From Xanthobacteraceae bacterium (lineage in GTDB: Bacteria; Pseudomonadota; Alphaproteobacteria; Rhizobiales; Xanthobacteraceae), in the NCBI GenBank assembly GCA_030039105.1, contig JASHQO010000078.1:1-18526 (forward strand): a stretch of 18,526 nucleotides of DNA, given 5' to 3'. Shown one piece after another: positions 1-11,880 of this stretch. A program made the translations under genes and the position numbers. Below the pieces are notes generated by a model. The model searched no databases. It was not told the DNA's origin and worked only from the letters and a program-made list of their open reading frames with translations. Each line of letters opens with the position of its first letter. The first letter of the stretch is position 1.

Positions 1-113
1 CCGGACCTGCGGCGCCGGCCGCTCCCGCAGCGCCGGTGCGCCGTTCGCCGAGCGCGTCGCTCGATGGCGCGGCGCCGCCGCGTCCGCCGGCGCCGGTCAG
101 CGGCGGGCTCTAG
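1..113 (+). CDS. C-terminal end of a Pro/Ala-rich protein (partial)
   Basis: The third forward frame is open from the window edge and ends at TAG 111-113. It encodes about 36 residues made mostly of Ala and Pro, ending in PPAPVSGGL. This composition is typical of the low-complexity tail of an exported or membrane-anchored alphaproteobacterial protein. The rest lies outside the window, so no function can be given. The frame stops exactly where an inverted repeat begins, as expected for a real gene end converging on gltD. A similar Pro/Ala-rich tail occurs in the protein at 7883-8497, but low complexity alone does not prove relationship. Two other forward frames also lack early stops here, so the frame choice is a judgement. 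Confidence 0.45.
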   Translation, partial: GPAAPAAPAAPVRRSPSASLDGAAPPRPPAPVSGGL

Positions 114-149
114 AGCGAAATCGCTTCAAGTTGAAATGATTTTCGCTCT
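112..149. terminator. Inverted repeat between convergent genes, likely bidirectional terminator
   Basis: The arms AGAGCGAAA (112-120) and TTTCGCTCT (141-149) are perfect reverse complements. A smaller palindrome, TTCAA-G-TTGAA (125-135), sits in the loop. TTTAAA follows the right arm on the plus strand. The element overlaps the stop codon of the upstream plus-strand gene and lies 7 bp beyond the gltD stop codon, where a shared terminator is expected. It may also belong to a dispersed palindromic repeat family. Confidence 0.5.
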
Positions 150-156
150 TTAAAGC

Positions 157-1599
<1,443 letters not shown>

Positions 1600-1621
1600 T
1601 GCGCACTCTGTTCTTGGCGCT

Positions 1622-6241
<4,620 letters not shown>

Positions 6242-6654
6242 CGTTGACCTCGCACTCCCCATCGGCGCCCGAACCCCAAGGCCTCGAGGCTTCGGCGCGT
6301 TCCGCCGGCGCAGGCTCGCGTCGTCCTGCGCGCACGGGCGATCCAGTCATCTTGGAGGCAACCTTCGTGCCGCTTAGAGGCCTGTGGCTGCTTTCTTTGC
6401 CGCCGTCCGACGCGCCCTCGCCTAACCGGCGGATAGCTCCCCGCCGGCGACCGCGGGTGGAGAGCTTCACCAATTGGGACAGCAATGCTGTCCTATGCTG
6501 AACATGGCAAATTCCTGGCGACAACACAAGGGCAGAGCCCTCGCGAGCGCGGCGAAAAGGTCCAAAAAGCCTACCGATCCGACGCGGATTGCTGCCACGG
6601 TCCGCAAGCGGCAGTGGATCATGGGAAGCGCTGCCGCGCAATGGCCGATGCGCC
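6242..6654. other. gltB upstream region, no convincing gene
   Basis: About 410 bp between the divergent gltB and threonine aldolase genes. Short open frames here resemble no protein I know. It should hold the gltB promoter and a leader of more than 200 nt. Visible structure is the 17-bp palindrome at 6477-6493 and a weak sigma70-like element just upstream of it on the minus strand. Confidence 0.6.
6477..6493. promoter_or_regulatory. 17-bp perfect palindrome, candidate operator for gltBD
   Basis: GGACAGCA (6477-6484) and TGCTGTCC (6486-6493) are perfect reverse complements around one central base. On the minus strand, TTGTGT-N17-CATGTT (CATGTT at 6501-6506) is a weak sigma70-like promoter whose start point would fall on or next to the palindrome. 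That is a typical repressor position. The dyad could bind a dimeric regulator, but I cannot name one, and the promoter match is poor (3 of 6 at -10). Confidence 0.4.
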
Positions 6655-6741
6655 GTAGCCCGGATTGAGCGCGGTGAAATCCGGGGAATTTGGCGCAGCG
6701 TCGCGCTCGATCCGGATTGCGCAGCGCGCTATCCGGGCTAC
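6655..6741. repeat. REP-like palindromic repeat (GTAGCCCGGAT family)
   Basis: The outer arms GTAGCCCGGAT (6655-6665) and ATCCGGGCTAC (6731-6741) are perfect reverse complements. Inside are two smaller hairpins built from the same core: CGGATT/AATCCG (6661-6666 with 6678-6683) and CGGAT/ATCCG (6713-6717 with 6731-6735). Palindromes of this wording are familiar to me as dispersed intergenic repeats in Bradyrhizobium-type genomes, but copy number here cannot be checked. It ends 10 bp before the threonine aldolase start codon. Confidence 0.65.
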
Positions 6742-6751
6742 GCTCCGCGTT

Positions 6752-7795
6752 ATGCACTTCGCCAGCGACAACACCGCGGCGGTGGCGCCCGCCATTCTCG
6801 ACGCCATCGTCGAGGCCAACAGCGGGTTCGTCCGCGGCTACGGCAATGACGATTGCACCGGAGCCGTCGAGCGGAAGCTCGCCGACGTCTTCGAGCACGA
6901 GGTCGCGGTGTTTCTGGTGCCGACCGGGACCGCCGCCAATGCGCTGGCCTTGGCCCAAGTCACGCCGCCTTGGGGCGTCGTGTTTTGTCACGCCGAATCC
7001 CATATCGCGACCGACGAATGCGGCGCGCCGGAGTTTTTCGGCGGCGGACTGAAGCTTGCCGGCCTGCCCGGCGGCGCCGGCAAGATCGTGCCGTCGACCT
7101 TGAAAGCCGCGTTGGCCGGCTATGGCGGCCATAGCCCGCATCAGATGGTCGCGGCGGCGCTGTCGATCACGCAAGCGAGCGAGGCCGGCACCATCTATCG
7201 CCCCGACGAAATCGCGGCGCTGTGCGAAATCGCCCATGGCCGCGGCCTCGCCGCGCACATGGACGGCGCGCGTTTCGCCAATGCGCTGGTCCGCCTCAAC
7301 ACCACGCCGGCGCAGATGACCTGGCAGTCCGGCATCGACGTGCTGTCGTTCGGGGCCACCAAAGGCGGCGCCATGGCGGCGGAGGCGGTCGTCATATTCG
7401 ATCCGTCCCGCGCCGCATTCATGGCCGAACGGCGCAAGCGCAGCGGGCATCTTCTCTCCAAGCACCGCTTCCTCGCCGTGCAAATGGCGGCCTTCCTGGC
7501 CGACGACTGCTGGCTGACGCTCGCTCGTCACGCCAACGCCATGGCGGACCGCCTGGCGCAAGGCCTGGCCGCGGCCGGCTTGGCGCCGGTCTGGCCGGTC
7601 GAGGCTAATCTTGTGTTCGTTTTGTTGCCGAAAGCCCTCGATGACAGGCTCAAGGCCGCGGGCGCCGACTATTATATACGTTCGAGCGACAGCCTCGCTG
7701 TCGGCCCCGATCGAGTCCTGGCCCGTCTGGTGACGTCGTTTGCGACGACCGGCGCGGAAATCGAACGTTTCCTGGAACTTTGTCAGACGTCCTGA
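6752..7795 (+). CDS. ltaE: Low-specificity threonine aldolase (PLP enzyme)
   Basis: A cytoplasmic pyridoxal-phosphate enzyme that cleaves threonine or allo-threonine to glycine and acetaldehyde. Its 347 residues fit the Beta_elim_lyase/threonine aldolase family. The start reads MHFASDNTAA, the usual 'SDN' opening. The phosphate-binding turn GTAAN is at 59-63, conserved His80 and His84 lie in CHAESH, the DGARF motif (Asp171, Arg174) contacts PLP, and Lys204 in SFGATKGG is the Schiff-base lysine. An upstream in-frame ATG at 6665 would add 29 residues encoded by the palindromic repeat and is rejected. The chosen ATG has no Shine-Dalgarno, because the repeat occupies that space; initiation may be leaderless or inefficient. 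It stands alone. Stereospecificity cannot be read from sequence. Confidence 0.92.
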   Translation: MHFASDNTAAVAPAILDAIVEANSGFVRGYGNDDCTGAVERKLADVFEHEVAVFLVPTGTAANALALAQVTPPWGVVFCHAESHIATDECGAPEFFGGGLKLAGLPGGAGKIVPSTLKAALAGYGGHSPHQMVAAALSITQASEAGTIYRPDEIAALCEIAHGRGLAAHMDGARFANALVRLNTTPAQMTWQSGIDVLSFGATKGGAMAAEAVVIFDPSRAAFMAERRKRSGHLLSKHRFLAVQMAAFLADDCWLTLARHANAMADRLAQGLAAAGLAPVWPVEANLVFVLLPKALDDRLKAAGADYYIRSSDSLAVGPDRVLARLVTSFATTGAEIERFLELCQTS

Positions 7796-7831
7796 ATTGC
7801 GCCCAAGGGCCGCCCAAATTTCGATACACGT

Positions 7832-7847
7832 TTCGCCTGCGGGCGAA
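7832..7847 (+). terminator. Short hairpin after the threonine aldolase gene
   Basis: TTCGCC (7832-7837) and GGCGAA (7842-7847) form a 6-bp stem with a TGCG loop, 37 bp after the stop codon. No T-run follows, so it is at best a weak terminator. Confidence 0.25.
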
Positions 7848-7882
7848 TATGCTGTGGGCGACGGCGCGGGGAGGGGTCTGCG

Positions 7883-8497
7883 GTGCGTAGAGCGTTCAGC
7901 GTCGGCGTCTTGCCGGTTTCTTGTGCGTTGGCTTGTCTGCTGTTGGCCGCACCCGGCCGTGCCCAGACGCCGCCGGCGGCAGCGGCAGCGGTGCAAGCGA
8001 CGGAGCCCGTGACCGGCTTCGTCTCGGCCTACGAAATCGCCAAGATCGCGGCGCAGGCCGGCTTCGATCCGTTGGCGCCGCCGCTGCGCGAAGGCACCAC
8101 CTACGTGCTACGCGCCACCGACTATCGCGGCATCCTGATGCGCGTGGTGATCGATGCGCGCACCGGCGCGATCCGCGACGCCAACCGTATCGTGCCGGGG
8201 CCGGGCCGCTACGGCCAGTACGGCATGATGTCGCCGTACGATCCGGCGGATTTCGATGATGCGCCCGACCTCGAGCCGCCGACGCTGCGGCCGCCGACGG
8301 GCTATGCGCCGCCGGCGACCCTGGCACCGCCGAGCCGTGCCGGCGCGATCGCATCACCGCCGCTGCCGCGTCCGCGCCCGGCGGCGCTCAAGCCGCCGAT
8401 CGGCTCCGAGGTCAGCACCGCTGCGCCATCGCCGCCACCGGCGCCGCCGCGTGCAGCGGCCCCTAAGCCCGCAGCGGTTGAGCCGCTAAACGATTGA
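7883..8497 (+). CDS. Exported PepSY-like protein with proline-rich tail, function unknown
   Basis: A 204-residue protein with a GTG start 6 bp after GAGGGG. Residues 1-27 form a Sec signal peptide (RR, a hydrophobic core around ALACLLLAA, cleavage likely after GRAQ). Residues about 44-104 form a small folded domain whose second half (YVLRATDYRG, then VVIDARTGAIRDA) has the rhythm of a PepSY strand pair ending in 'D..TG.I'. PepSY domains are small inhibitory or chaperone-like modules outside the cytoplasmic membrane. From about residue 115 to the end the chain is mostly Pro, Ala and Arg, probably an extended periplasmic linker or envelope-interacting tail. The gene is monocistronic by appearance. 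I do not recognise a named family; PepSY is a pattern judgement. Confidence 0.75.
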   Translation: MRRAFSVGVLPVSCALACLLLAAPGRAQTPPAAAAAVQATEPVTGFVSAYEIAKIAAQAGFDPLAPPLREGTTYVLRATDYRGILMRVVIDARTGAIRDANRIVPGPGRYGQYGMMSPYDPADFDDAPDLEPPTLRPPTGYAPPATLAPPSRAGAIASPPLPRPRPAALKPPIGSEVSTAAPSPPPAPPRAAAPKPAAVEPLND

Positions 8498-8606
8498 TTA
8501 AACGGCTGATTGCTTGCCAAATCGGCCAGGCGCATTGCACTATCGTTTTGCCGATATTCTTCAAGCGCTGCGCGAAACAATAAACCTCGCGGGCAAAGAG
8601 GACGCT

Positions 8607-8996
8607 ATGCGGCCGGATGCCGTTCGCTTCGACGCTGCCGATCTCGTCAAACACATCGAACGCTTAAGCCGATACCAGCTCGACAACCTGCCCTTCGGCG
8701 TCATCCTGATCGATCGTGAGGGCACCATCATGTTCTACAGCCAGACCGAGTCGAAAAAGTCCGGCTACGGCGAGATTCCGATCGGGCAAAATCTGTTCGC
8801 CATATCGCCGTGCATGGCGAGCAACGATTTCCAGGGCCGCATCAAGGATGCGCTGGACGAAGCCCCTGTCGATCTCGAATTCGGCTGGTCCGGCGACTTT
8901 GACGATCCGACCCGCGATCTGCGGCTGCGCGTCCTGTCGTCGTCGGACAATAACGGCATCTGGATTTTCATCGAGCGCGACGCCGCGGCGAAGTGA
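8607..8996 (+). CDS. Photoactive yellow protein-like PAS domain protein
   Basis: A single-domain, soluble 129-residue PAS protein close in length to Halorhodospira PYP (125). Its N-terminal part aligns without gaps with PYP (QLDNLPFGVILIDREG against QLDGLAFGAIQLDGDG). The chromophore-site residues of PYP have counterparts: Tyr42 is Tyr44, Glu46 is Glu48, Thr50 is Ser52, and Cys69, which carries p-coumaric acid, is Cys69 here in ISPCM (VAPCT in PYP). Arg52 is replaced by Tyr54. The end, IWIFIER, matches the PYP strand YWVFVKR. The ATG at 8607 follows AGAGGA by 4 bp; an upstream TTG at 8514 lacks a ribosome site and adds residues outside the domain. The family is a blue-light receptor when loaded with coumarate; whether this one binds it is inference. 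No tyrosine ammonia-lyase or coumarate ligase gene is in the window. Confidence 0.8.
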   Translation: MRPDAVRFDAADLVKHIERLSRYQLDNLPFGVILIDREGTIMFYSQTESKKSGYGEIPIGQNLFAISPCMASNDFQGRIKDALDEAPVDLEFGWSGDFDDPTRDLRLRVLSSSDNNGIWIFIERDAAAK

Positions 8997-9011
8997 GGGA
9001 CGCGTCGTCCC
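8997..9011 (+). terminator. Hairpin abutting the PYP-like stop codon
   Basis: GGGACG (8997-9002), loop CGT, CGTCCC (9006-9011): a 6-bp GC-rich stem starting on the base after the stop codon. No T-run follows, so it may be a weak terminator or an mRNA-stabilising hairpin rather than a full stop before the monooxygenase gene. Confidence 0.3.
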
Positions 9012-9072
9012 GCTGGTCAACGTCACCAAGGCACCCTAGCATGGCGGCGAAAGCTGCTGCGGAGGCGCCGCC

Positions 9073-10311
9073 GTGAAAGTGTGCATGTTCCACCTGATGC
9101 CGTATCGCGACCTGCCGAAGGATTTCGTGCAGCGCTACGATTCTGCTTTCATCGATCCGATCTGGTTCGACGTCGCCGACTCCGAAAAAGTCGGCGCGTA
9201 TTACAACGCGACGCTGGACGAATTGCTGTACGCCGCCAACGCCGGATTCCACGGCCTGTGCACCAACCAGCATCATCAGAACGTCTACGGCTTCATGGCC
9301 AATCCGAGCCTGATGGGCTCGGTGCTGGCGCAACAGACCAACGGTCGGAACGTCGCCATCGTCCAGCTCGGCTCGACACTGCCGTCGACCACGCCGCCGA
9401 CGCGCATCGCCGAGGAATACGCCATGCTCGACTGCATCAGCGGCGGCCGGCTGATTGCCGGCTTCCCGACCGGCTTGCCGTCGGACGCGGTGATCTCGAA
9501 CGGCGTCGTCCCGGTCGAGCAGCGCGAGCGCTATCGCGAGGCGCTGGCGTTGGTAATCAAGGCGTGGTCGGCGCGCGAGATCTTTGCCTGGAACGGCAAG
9601 CATTATCAGCTCGGCATGGTCAACCTGTGGCCGCGGCCGATTCAGCAACCGCATCCGCCGGTCTGGATTCCCGGCGCCGGCTTTTCCTCGACCGCCGAAT
9701 ACGTCGTCGATCACGATTATTGCTTCTGCCACCTGAGCTATTTCGGCGCCAGGAACGCCAAGTCGGTGACCGACCGCTATTGGGACATGGCGGTGCGCAA
9801 GGGCCGCGACGACAATCCGCATCGCTTGAGCTTCCTGCAGCTCATCGGCGTCGCCGAGACCGACGCCGAGGCCGAGGACCTCTACGCCGAGCACGCCGAG
9901 TATTTCTTTCACAAGCTGCTGTACTCGCCGCAACATTACCTGGCGATCCCCGGCTGCCTCGAATACGACGGGCTGGTGCAGACGCTGAAGAACAATCCGC
10001 GCGCCCAGGTCGATCCGCTGGCGCTCAAAGCCAAGGACTTTTATGCGCGCGGCTACGTCGTCGTCGGCTCGCCGAAAACCGTGCGCGAGCAGTTGCTCGA
10101 CGGCATCAAGCAATTGCGCATGGGCCATCTGCTGGCGCTGTTGCATTTCGGCTCGATGCCGACCGAGCTGTGCAAGCGCAACATCGACCTGTTCGCGCGC
10201 GAGGTGCTGCCGTATCTCGCCGGCCAGTGGGACGATAAGTACGAAGACCATTGGTGGCCGCAGCGCCTCAAGGCGAAACGCGCCGCGCCGGCCATGGCGG
10301 CTGCGTCCTAA
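9073..10311 (+). CDS. LLM-class (luciferase-like) flavin-dependent monooxygenase
   Basis: This 412-residue protein fits the bacterial luciferase-like TIM-barrel family, which uses reduced FMN (sometimes F420) and oxygen to oxidise organic substrates. Visible family signs are NQHHQN near residues 65-70, the block PPTRIAEEYAMLDCISGGR (about 108-126) that resembles the usual 'R.AEE.A.LD..S.GR' signature, WNGKHYQL (173-180), and PPVWIPGAG near 195-203. The C-terminal GSPKTVREQL is the usual 'G.p..v...l' helix start. The GTG start lies 7 bp after GGAGG. It overlaps by four bases (GTGA) the stop codon of a possible 11-codon leader frame at 9041-9076. The alpha/beta hydrolase gene follows after 18 bp, so the two are probably co-transcribed. 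The substrate is unknown. Confidence 0.9.
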   Translation: MKVCMFHLMPYRDLPKDFVQRYDSAFIDPIWFDVADSEKVGAYYNATLDELLYAANAGFHGLCTNQHHQNVYGFMANPSLMGSVLAQQTNGRNVAIVQLGSTLPSTTPPTRIAEEYAMLDCISGGRLIAGFPTGLPSDAVISNGVVPVEQRERYREALALVIKAWSAREIFAWNGKHYQLGMVNLWPRPIQQPHPPVWIPGAGFSSTAEYVVDHDYCFCHLSYFGARNAKSVTDRYWDMAVRKGRDDNPHRLSFLQLIGVAETDAEAEDLYAEHAEYFFHKLLYSPQHYLAIPGCLEYDGLVQTLKNNPRAQVDPLALKAKDFYARGYVVVGSPKTVREQLLDGIKQLRMGHLLALLHFGSMPTELCKRNIDLFAREVLPYLAGQWDDKYEDHWWPQRLKAKRAAPAMAAAS

Positions 10312-10329
10312 AGCCCGCGGGAGCGCAGC

Positions 10330-11130
10330 ATGGCGACGGCGGAAACTCGCAAGCTGAAACTTTGGCAAGGCCGGATCGAAACCGAGGTCGAGATCGGCGG
10401 CAACGGCGCGCCGCTCGTCTATCTGCATGGACCTTGGGGCCTGGCGCCTGACCGCGCGTTCCTTGCCCGCATCGCCGAGAGAAACACCGTCTATGCGCCG
10501 AAATTCCCCGGCACCAGCCGCGGCGATCACGAAGCGGTTCACGCACTCGATAGCTGGCTCGACATCGTCGTCTATTACGAAGAGTTGCTCGACGCGCTCA
10601 AGCTCTCGGCGCCGGTGTTGGTCGGCCACTCGTTCGGCGGCCTCGTTGCCGCCGAGATCGCGGCGGCTTCGCCCAAATCGGTCGGCCGCCTGGTGCTGAT
10701 CGATCCGGTTGGATTATGGCTCGACGATCATCCGGTGCAGAATTGGATGATTCTCTCCGACAAAACGCGCCGCGCCGCGCTGTTCGCCGATCCGGACGGC
10801 GCAGCGGCGCAGCGGTTCTTCGATGTGCCGGCCGACGCGGCGGAGCGCGTCGACACCCAGGCGCAATCGATCTGGTCGCAGGCCTGCACCGGAAAATTCG
10901 TCTGGCCGATCGCCGATCGGGGCCTGGGCAACCGCATTCATCGCATCGCCGCGCCGACCCTGATCGTCTGGGGCGACAGCGATCGCATCGTCGTGCCGGC
11001 CTACGCCAAGGCGTTCGCGCAAAAAATTGCGGCCGCGCGGATCGAGCCGATTGCACGCGCCGGACATTTGCCGCAACTGGAGCAGCCGGACGCGGTGCTC
11101 GACGCGCTCGGCAAATTCCTCGCTAACTGA
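10330..11130 (+). CDS. Alpha/beta-fold hydrolase, MhpC/HOPDA-hydrolase type
   Basis: A 266-residue cytoplasmic serine hydrolase. The oxyanion strand is VYLHGPWG (30-37) and the nucleophile elbow GHSFGG puts Ser101 in place. The acid is probably Asp218 in WGDSDRIV, and the base is His246 in RAGHLPQLEQP. This arrangement is usual for meta-cleavage-product hydrolases, haloperoxidase-like esterases and related enzymes. The ATG start follows GGGAG by about 6 bp and lies 18 bp after the monooxygenase stop codon, so the two genes are almost certainly one transcription unit. The likely role is to hydrolyse an ester or C-C bond in the monooxygenase product, but this is inferred from adjacency. Substrate cannot be predicted. 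Confidence 0.9.
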   Translation: MATAETRKLKLWQGRIETEVEIGGNGAPLVYLHGPWGLAPDRAFLARIAERNTVYAPKFPGTSRGDHEAVHALDSWLDIVVYYEELLDALKLSAPVLVGHSFGGLVAAEIAAASPKSVGRLVLIDPVGLWLDDHPVQNWMILSDKTRRAALFADPDGAAAQRFFDVPADAAERVDTQAQSIWSQACTGKFVWPIADRGLGNRIHRIAAPTLIVWGDSDRIVVPAYAKAFAQKIAAARIEPIARAGHLPQLEQPDAVLDALGKFLAN

Positions 11131-11137
11131 ACCGCAA

Positions 11138-11162
11138 AGCGCCCCGGAAGATCCGGGGCGCT
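11138..11162. terminator. Strong GC hairpin between convergent genes
   Basis: AGCGCCCCGGA (11138-11148) and TCCGGGGCGCT (11152-11162) form an 11-bp perfect stem with a 3-base loop. It lies 7 bp after the hydrolase stop codon and 24 bp beyond the Hsp20 stop codon. Short pyrimidine or T-rich stretches flank both sides (CCCTTT on plus, TTTGCGG on minus), fitting a shared bidirectional terminator. Confidence 0.75.
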
Positions 11163-11186
11163 CCCTTTGGTCCAAACCCAGGCGGC

Positions 11187-11642
11187 TTACGCAGCCTGCT
11201 TCGGGGCCTCGACCGCCTTGCCGTTGCCGATCGGGATCTGGCGCGGCTTCTTGGCCTCGGGAATCTCACGCACGAGGTCGACGTGCAGGAGACCGTTCTC
11301 GAGGCTCGCGCCCTTCACCTGGACGAAATCGGCGAGCTGGAACACGCGCTCGAAGGTGCGCGCCGCGATGCCCTGATAGAGCACCTCGCCGTCTTTGCCT
11401 TCCTCCTTGGCGTTTTTCTCGCCGCGGATGGTGAGCGTGTTTTCCTTGGCTACGATGGACAGCTCCGGCTCATCGAAGCCCGCAACCGCGACGGTGACGC
11501 GGTAGGCATTCTCGCCGGTGCGCTCGATGTTGTAGGGCGGGTAGCCGGGAGCGGCGCCCTCGAGGCCCTGATCGAGCAGCGAGAACAGCCGGTCGAAGCC
11601 GACGGTGGAACGATAAAGGGGAGCAAGATCGAAAGTTCGCAT
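11187..11642 (-). CDS. Hsp20 family small heat-shock protein (IbpA/HspA type)
   Basis: A 151-residue ATP-independent holdase that binds unfolding proteins and passes them to DnaK/ClpB. The opening MRTFDLAPLYRSTVGFDRLF is the standard class A (IbpA-like) N-terminus. The alpha-crystallin domain runs about 35-128, from YNIERTGENAYRVTVAVAGF through LTIRGEK. The segment GIAARTFERVFQLADFV carries the conserved 'F.R.F.L' strand, and the 'A.l.nGlL.v.l' signature reads ASLENGLLHVDLV. The I-x-I-type tail is RQIPIG near residue 138. The ATG has a strong Shine-Dalgarno, AAGGAGGA, which is buried in a hairpin. Regulation is visible as a sigma32-like promoter and a ROSE-like leader. Rhizobia often carry several hsp20 copies, so I give no symbol. 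Confidence 0.96.
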   Translation of the reverse strand: MRTFDLAPLYRSTVGFDRLFSLLDQGLEGAAPGYPPYNIERTGENAYRVTVAVAGFDEPELSIVAKENTLTIRGEKNAKEEGKDGEVLYQGIAARTFERVFQLADFVQVKGASLENGLLHVDLVREIPEAKKPRQIPIGNGKAVEAPKQAA

Positions 11643-11728
11643 GGCATATCCTCCTTGTGAAGCGACATGCGGATGGCCTGCCCGGATGGGCCCGGCCTAT
11701 GGATGCGCAGCCGTCACTGGCCTGCGCA
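11643..11728 (-). promoter_or_regulatory. ROSE-like RNA thermometer in the hsp20 leader
   Basis: Read on the minus strand, three hairpins fill the leader. The first (11728-11704) pairs UGCGCA with UGCGCA. The second (11697-11675) pairs GGCC with GGCC and GCCC with GGGC. The third (11670-11644) pairs GCAUGUC with GAUAUGC and CUUC with GGAG around loop ACAA, leaving one bulged G. This third hairpin holds the Shine-Dalgarno AGGAGG. The UCGCU opposite the Shine-Dalgarno with a bulged G fits the U(U/C)GCU feature of ROSE elements, which melt at heat shock and control hsp20 genes in rhizobia. Family identity is inferred from structure and context. Confidence 0.8.
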
Positions 11729-11733
11729 GAAGA

Positions 11734-11763
11734 GATATGGGAACGGCCCTTTAAGCCCGCAAG
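11734..11763 (-). promoter_or_regulatory. Sigma32 (RpoH)-like promoter of hsp20
   Basis: On the minus strand CTTG (11763-11760) is followed after 18 bases by CCCATATC (11741-11734), close to the RpoH pattern CTTG...CCCATnT. The predicted start point is near 11727, exactly where the first leader hairpin begins. Heat would then act on both transcription and translation. Confidence 0.6.
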
Positions 11764-11820
11764 ATGGACCAAAACGCCTGTAAAACCGAGAGAATCAAGC
11801 CGCCGGCCAAAGGCTTGAGC

Positions 11821-11848
11821 TTGAGCGACCGCGACGGGCTGTTATAAG
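11821..11848 (+). promoter_or_regulatory. Sigma70-like promoter of the lysophospholipase-type gene
   Basis: TTGAGC (11821-11826), a 16-base spacer, then TATAAG (11843-11848) on the plus strand, giving a start point near 11855 and a leader of about 26 nt before the ATG at 11881. This is one of the better sigma70 matches in the window. Confidence 0.55.
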
Positions 11849-11880
11849 CGGAAGGCCGCTTCGGCACGGCGCGATTTTCC

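Noticed and set aside
6665..6751. Upstream start for threonine aldolase
   Set aside because: The extra 29 residues are encoded by the palindromic repeat, and the family begins at the MHFASDN segment.
6467..7996. Minus-strand open frame opposite the threonine aldolase gene
   Set aside because: The aldolase has all catalytic residues; the antisense product has only low-complexity Arg/Gly/Ala sequence and crosses the palindromic repeat.
8514..8606. TTG-initiated extension of the PYP-like protein
   Set aside because: No ribosome site at 8514, while AGAGGA precedes the ATG at 8607 and gives a protein of PYP length.
8968..10629. Minus-strand open frame of about 550 codons opposite the monooxygenase
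   Set aside because: Antisense shadow of a clear luciferase-family gene; no recognisable domain.
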